25,817 bases of DNA, taken from assembly GCA_903873565.1 (NCBI GenBank), contig CAIQOY010000235.1, positions 1-25,817 of the forward strand. The letters are read 5' to 3'. Position numbers and translations under genes: made by a program. The DNA is from an uncultured Actinomycetes bacterium. GTDB lineage: Bacteria; Actinomycetota; Thermoleophilia; Gaiellales; F1-60-MAGs149. A model generated the notes under the pieces. The model made no database searches. It had not been told where the DNA came from and was given only the letters and a program-made list of their open reading frames with translations. Below, one piece after another: positions 17,301 through 23,300 of the stretch (position 1 is the stretch's first letter; every line of letters begins with the position of its first letter).

Positions 17301-20300
17301 CACGACGACCATCTCCGTCACCTCCGCCATCAGCGGCCGCACCTCGTTCCTCGGCAACGGCACGATCGGCGCGAGCGGCACGACGTACATCGTGCAGACG
17401 TACCTGTCCGGTACGAACAGCTGGTCGGCGCCGCAGGGCGTCAGCAGCGTCGAGTACCTCCTGGTCGGCGGCGGTGGTGGCGGCGGTGGCGGCGGCTACA
17501 GCAACGGCGGCGGTGGTGGCGGTGGCGGTGGCGGTGGCGCGGTCACCGCCGGTACGGCCAGCGTCACCGGCGGCACCGCCTACAGCCTCGTCGTGGGCGC
17601 GGGCGGGACGAGCGGCGCTGGCGGCTCCAGCGCCGGTGGCTGGAACGGCGCCACGGCCGGCGATGGCGGGCCGAGCACCGGCTTCTCGGCGACGGCGGCC
17701 GGCGGCAAGGGCGGCTGCGGCGCCGCCTGGAACGCGTCGACGACGTCCTGCGCGGCCTCGACGTGGACCGATGGATCCGGCGGCTTCGGCGGCGTCTCGG
17801 GGGCCGGCTTCGCGGGCGGCACGCGTGGCGGCGGCGGCGGTGGCGGCGGCGGTGGCGGTGGCGCGACGGCAGCCGGTGCGGCGGCGAGCGGCGCATCCGG
17901 GGGTGCGGGCGGCGCCGGCTCGACCAGCACGATCACCGGTACCTCCGCGACGTTCGCCACGGGCGGCGTGGGCGGCACCGGCAACTCCAACACCGCCTCC
18001 GGCACGGCGAACGCGTCCCGCGGCGGTGGCGGTGGTGGTGGCGGCGGCGGTGGCTCCTCTACGTGGAACGGCGGCGTCGGCGCCACCGGGACGGCCGGCC
18101 AGGTCGTCGTCCGCTACGCGGTCCCCGCCGCGTCGGTCCCCGATCTGGATGCCGGCTCGGACCTGGGCTCGTCGACGACGGACAACCTGACGAGCGACGC
18201 GACGCCGACCTTCACGGGCTCGGCGCCGGTCGGGGCGTCGGTGCAGCTCTACGACGGCTCGACGGCGACGGGGTCGCCGTGCACCGCCGACGTGACGACG
18301 GGGGCCTGGTCCTGCACGACGGGCACCCTGACGGAGGGCGCGCATGCGATCAAGGCCGTCTCCACCACGGTGGTCGACCAGACGGTGACGTCGGAGTCGT
18401 CGACCCTGTCGGTGACGATCGACACGACGGCGCCCACGGTGTCGTCGTTCACCTCGGCGCAGTCGTCCCCGACGAACGCGACCAGCTTCTCGTACGCGTT
18501 GACGTTCTCCGAGGCGGTCACCGGCGTTGCGGCAGGCGACTTCATCAACTCCGACTCCGCCGCGGGATGCGGCTTCGCCCCGGGAACGGATTCCGGATCG
18601 ACGCGGACCGTGACGGTGTCGAGCTGCGGCACCGGGAACGTGATCCCGCGCTTCGCCGTCAACGGCGCGACCGACGCGGCCGGGAACACGGGTCCGGCGA
18701 CTGCGGCGACGGCGACCACGACGATCGTGGTCGACGCGACCGCGCCGACGATCACCATCACCCCGAGCAGCGCCACCGTCGCCGCAGGTGCGACGACGAC
18801 GGTCACGTTCACCACGTCCGAGACGACCACCGGCCTCACGGCGGATGACGTGTCGGCCACCTACGGGACCCTCAGCGGCTTCTCCGGGTCGGGCACCTCC
18901 TACACGGCGACCTTCACCGGGACGAGCACGGCGCCGGGGACCGCGACGATCCGGGTCGCCGCGGGCAGCTTCACGGACGCCGCCGGCAACGCCAACACCC
19001 TGGGCTCGACGACCATATCCGTGACGTCCGCAATCAGCGGCCGCACATCGTTCCTCGGCAACGGCACGATCGGGGCGAACGGCACGACGTACATCGTCCA
19101 GCGCTTCCTGTCCGGCTCGACCACGTGGACCGTGCCGCAGGGCGTCACCGCGCTTGATTACCTGATCGTCGGCGGTGGTGGTGGCGGCGGCACGCGCCAT
19201 GCCGGCGGAGGCGGAGCAGGTGGCCTGCGTGCGAGCGTGGCCCCCACGGGCGGTGGTGCATCCGCGGAGACGGCGCTGACGGTCACTCCCGGCGCGACAC
19301 TCACGGCGACCGTCGGCGCGGGTGGCAACGCCAGCAGCTCAGGGAATCCCTCCTCATTGGCAGGAGCCGGATTCACCACTGTGACCTCAGCTGCCGGTGG
19401 CGTGGGCGGCGGTGGAACAACCTCTCCGGCAGCAGGAGGCTCGGGCGGTGGTGCTAACACCGGCGGCGTGACGGCTGGTGCCGGCACTGCCAACCAGGGC
19501 TACGCCGGTGGAGCTGGTCAAAACGAAGTCGGTGGCGGCTATCCGCACCAGTGGGCCGGCGGCGGCGGCGGTGGTGCGGGTGGCGTGGGGGTCGCAGCAA
19601 CACGGATCAACAACGGCTCCTACGGTGGTGGCGCCTACGCGGTGGGCGGCAACGGCGGCGCCGGCGTCCTCAATACGATCACCGGCACCAGCACCTGCTA
19701 CGCGGCGGGCGGTGGTGGTGGGCAGTCGAATACATCCGCCGGCACCGGCACCACGGGCGGCGGCTGCGGTGCCACTACGACAGGCGGCTCCAGCACCAAG
19801 GGCCAGGCCGCCACCGCGGGTGCGGCCAACACCGGCTCGGGTGGTGGCGGTGGTGGCTTCGACGGCAGCGGCATCAACTACGCCAGCGGCGCTGGCGGGT
19901 CCGGCGTGGTCGTCGTCCGCTACGCGATCCCGGCGGTATCGGTGCCCGACCTCGACGCGGCGTCGGATTCGGGCTCGTCGACGACGGACAACGTCACCAA
20001 CGACGCCACCCCGACCTTCACGGGCTCGGCGCCGGTCGGCGCCTCCGTGCAGCTCTTCATCGGCTCCACGGCGACGGGCTCGCCCTGCACCGCGGACACG
20101 ACGACGGGGGCCTGGTCCTGCACGACGGGCACCCTGACGGAGGGCGCGCATGCGATCAAGGCCGTCTCCACCACCGTTGTCGACCAGACGGTCACGTCCG
20201 AGTCGACGGCCCTGTCGGTGACGGTCGACACGACGGCGCCGACCGTGAGCACGTTCTCGTCGACGGAGCCCTCGCCGACCAGCGCGTCCTCCTTCACGTA

Positions 20301-23300
20301 CACGCTCACCCTGTCCGAGGCCGTCTCCGGCCTCGTCGCCGGAGACTTCACGAACGCCGGCACGGATACGGGCTGCGCCTTCGCCCCCAGCGCCGCATCG
20401 GGCACCACGTTCACGATCACGGTGTCGGGCTGCACGGGCGGCACCGTCACCCCGCGCCTGGCAGCCGGCTCGATCGCCGACACGGCGGGCAATGCCGGTC
20501 CCGCGGCGAACGCGGACGCCACGACGACGATCACCGTCCAGTCCCTGCCGCCGGCGAACACGGCCCTCCCGGCGATCACCGGCACGGCCCGCGTCGGCCT
20601 CCAGCTGACCGCATCGCAGGGCACGTGGTCGTACTCGCCGACGTCGTACGCCTACCAGTGGCAGGTCTCGGACGACGGGTCGACGGGCTGGGCCAGCGCC
20701 ACCGGCACGGGCAACGCGACGGCGACGTACACGGTCGCCGCGGCCGACCTCTGGAAGCACCTGCGCGTGCGGGTGACGGCGACCAACGGCGCGGGCTCGA
20801 CGGCCGCCTCCTCGGCGACGGCGGTCGGTCGGCCCCCGGTCCTCGTCTACGCGAGCAACAGCTCCGCCCACGGCGTCTCCGGATACCGGATCGGACCGGG
20901 TGGCGGCCTCGTCGATCTCTCGCCGCGGGACACCTCGACCGAGGCGGGCGGCACGCCCTGGTTCTTCGCGGCGCACCCCGATGGCCGCACGCTCTACGTG
21001 TCCAACTCGGCGACCAACACGCTCGGCATGTACCGCATCGGCGAGCTCGGCGCTGTGAGCTCGCTCGGCACGGTCGCGACGGGGACCACGCCGCACGGCG
21101 TCGCCGTCGCGCCGAACGGGCGCTGGGTGTACGTCGCCAACCGGGGCGGGGACACGGTCTCGCAGTACGCCGTCGCCGCCGACGGCACGCTGACCGCGAT
21201 CGGCAGCGCGGTCAGCGGCGGCTCCGGTCCGCGCGAGCTCGCGGTCTCCCGCGACAGCACGGCGCTGTTCGTCGGCAACGCGGTCGGCAAGTCGATCAGC
21301 CGCTACACGATCAATCAGAGCACGGGTGCGCTGACGAGCGCCGGCGCCGAGGCCTCGATCTCCCCCGGCGTGCCCTTCACGATCCTGCCCTCCCCGGTCA
21401 GCAACCACCTCTACGTGATCGACAAGGACCAGGGGAAGGTGTTCCAGTACGCGATCGGGGCCGGTGCCGCGCTGACCGCGCTCTCGCCGGTGTCGGTCAC
21501 GGGCACGGCCGGCTTCCACAGCGGCGCCATCAGCGCCGACGGCACGCGCATCGCCGTCTCGGGCAGCACGGCGAACGCGCAGATGCAGATGTTCTCGGTC
21601 AACACGACGACCGGCCTCGTGACCAAGATCGGCGACTACGCGTTCACGGCGAGCTCCACCTACCCGGCGTTCAGCCCGGACGGGGCGACCATCTACGCGG
21701 CGCAGAACGGCAACGTCGGCCAGGGCGCCGTGTCGGGCGCCGGCGCCGTGTCGCTGCTCAGCCCGGCCACCGTCGCCTCGGGGACGGGCTCGCACCAGAC
21801 GCTGGTCACGACCCCGCAGCTGGCGGTCTCCTCCTTCACGGCCTCGACCGCCGGCCCGACCCGGACCCTGCCGACCTTCTCGCTCTCGTTCAACCGCTCG
21901 GTGACCGGGCTCGCCGCCGGCGACTTCACGGTCGGCGGCACCGCCACCGGCGTCTCCGTGGCCTCGGTCACGGGCTCGGGCGCCGGGCCGTACACCGTCA
22001 CCCTCAGCGGCGCCTCCGCGACGAGCGGCACGATCACCCTGTCTGTCGGGCAGAACACCGTCGCCGATCCCGCGGGCACGGCCGGACCTGCCAACGCCAG
22101 CTGGCCGGGCAGCACCTCGCCCGCGGTGACGTACGACGTCACCGCCCCGACCGTGGCGTCCTTCACGGACGTCTCGCTCAGCGGCACCTCCGCGGTGTTC
22201 TCGGTGACCTTCTCGGAGTCGGTCACGGGCCTGACGTCGAGCGCGGTCTCCGCAGCAGGGACCAGCACGGGCTGGTCCGTGGCCTCCGTGACCGGCTCGG
22301 GCGCGGGCCCGTACACGATCACCCTGTCGAACGCGAACGCCCCGGACGGCACGGTGCGGGCGGTGATCGCCGCCGCGACGGTCGAGGATGCGGCCGGCAA
22401 CGCCTACGCCGGCGGCAACGGCCCGCTGCGCACGATCCGGCGCGCCGACTACGCGCTCGGTCTGAACGGCACGAGCCAGTTCGGCGCGACCTCGAACGCG
22501 CTGTTCGGCACGCGGACGGTGTTCACGATCGAGGCCTGGTCACGCCCGACGTCGGCGACCTGCGCCACCGGGCACTGCGAGATCCTCGGGCGCGACGGCG
22601 ACCTCAACCTGGCGATCCGCAACGGCACGTACCAGTTCGTGGCGTACTGGGGCACGAGCCTCAACACGGGCTGGGTCGACTCGGGCTTCCCGGCGCGCAT
22701 CAACGCGTGGACGCATACGGCCCTGGTCCGCAACGGCACCGCCGTCACCCTCTTCGTCAACGGCGTCGCGATCAGGAGCGCCACCCTGAGCGCGAACACC
22801 GCGGCGCCGTACGCCATGGCCTCGTTCCCGTTCCGGGTCGGGTACATCGGCTACGGCAGCAGCTACTTCCCGGGGCAGATCGACCAGGTGCGCTACTGGA
22901 GCACCGCGCGCACGGCGTCGGAGCTCGCCGCCGGCATGCACGTCTGGGCCCCGTCCGACACCACCGGGCTGGTCGGATTCTGGGACTTCAACGACGGGTC
23001 GGGCACGAGCGCCGCGAACCAGGCCCCGAACGCCGCCGCGAGCACGGATCTGACCCTGAACGGCACGCCGACGTGGCCCGAGGTCGCGTCCTCGTCGACC
23101 GACGCGGGCGGACGCACGACCGTCACCTTCAGCCGCACCCACCTCTCGGTCAGCGGCGGCTGGACGGTCCCCGCCGGCATGGCGAGCGTCGACGTCCTCG
23201 CGGTCGGCGGCGGCGGCGGAGGCGGCGACAACGTCGGCGGTGGCGGTGGCGGCGGCGGCTCGTCCCAGGTGGCCGCCCAGGCCGTCACGGCGGGCGGGCT

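Larger units (their letters stand above)
17341..18120 (+). other. Glycine-rich domain 3
   Basis: Entry TSFLGNGTIGASGTTYIVQ, SWSAPQGVSSVEYLLVGG, glycine tracts, a TSTITGTSATF block and the exit strand GQVVVRYA. It has the longest pure glycine runs in the window (10, 11, 12 and 11 consecutive Gly). Confidence 0.8.
17035..18729 (+). repeat. Tandem four-domain duplication, unit A
   Basis: Ig-like (DVTPPTMTITK..., SGSGAVYTATFTGTS), glycine-rich domain 3, Ig-like (VPDLDAGSDLGSSTTDNLTS) and Ig-like (SPTNATSFSYALTFSEAVTG), in the same order as unit B at 18730-20540. Exact shared blocks: 17203-17247 equals 18907-18951 (45 bases) and 18294-18368 equals 20100-20174 (75 bases). Confidence 0.85.
18730..20540 (+). 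repeat. Tandem four-domain duplication, unit B
   Basis: Same domain order as unit A: Ig-like (DATAPTITITP...), glycine-rich domain 4, Ig-like (VPDLDAASDSGSSTTDNVTN) and Ig-like (SPTSASSFTYTLTLSEAVSG). The flanking domains are near copies of unit A, while the glycine-rich core is much more divergent. Confidence 0.85.

Noticed and set aside
17467..18054. G-quadruplex potential of the glycine-codon tracts
   Set aside because: Runs are mostly GG separated by C or T rather than GGG or longer; explained by coding for glycine.
14536..19200. A 1554-codon minus-strand open frame, with others at 19387-21795 and 23809-25227
   Set aside because: Low-complexity Arg-rich translations opposite the real frame of gene 2; no motifs and no plausible start context.
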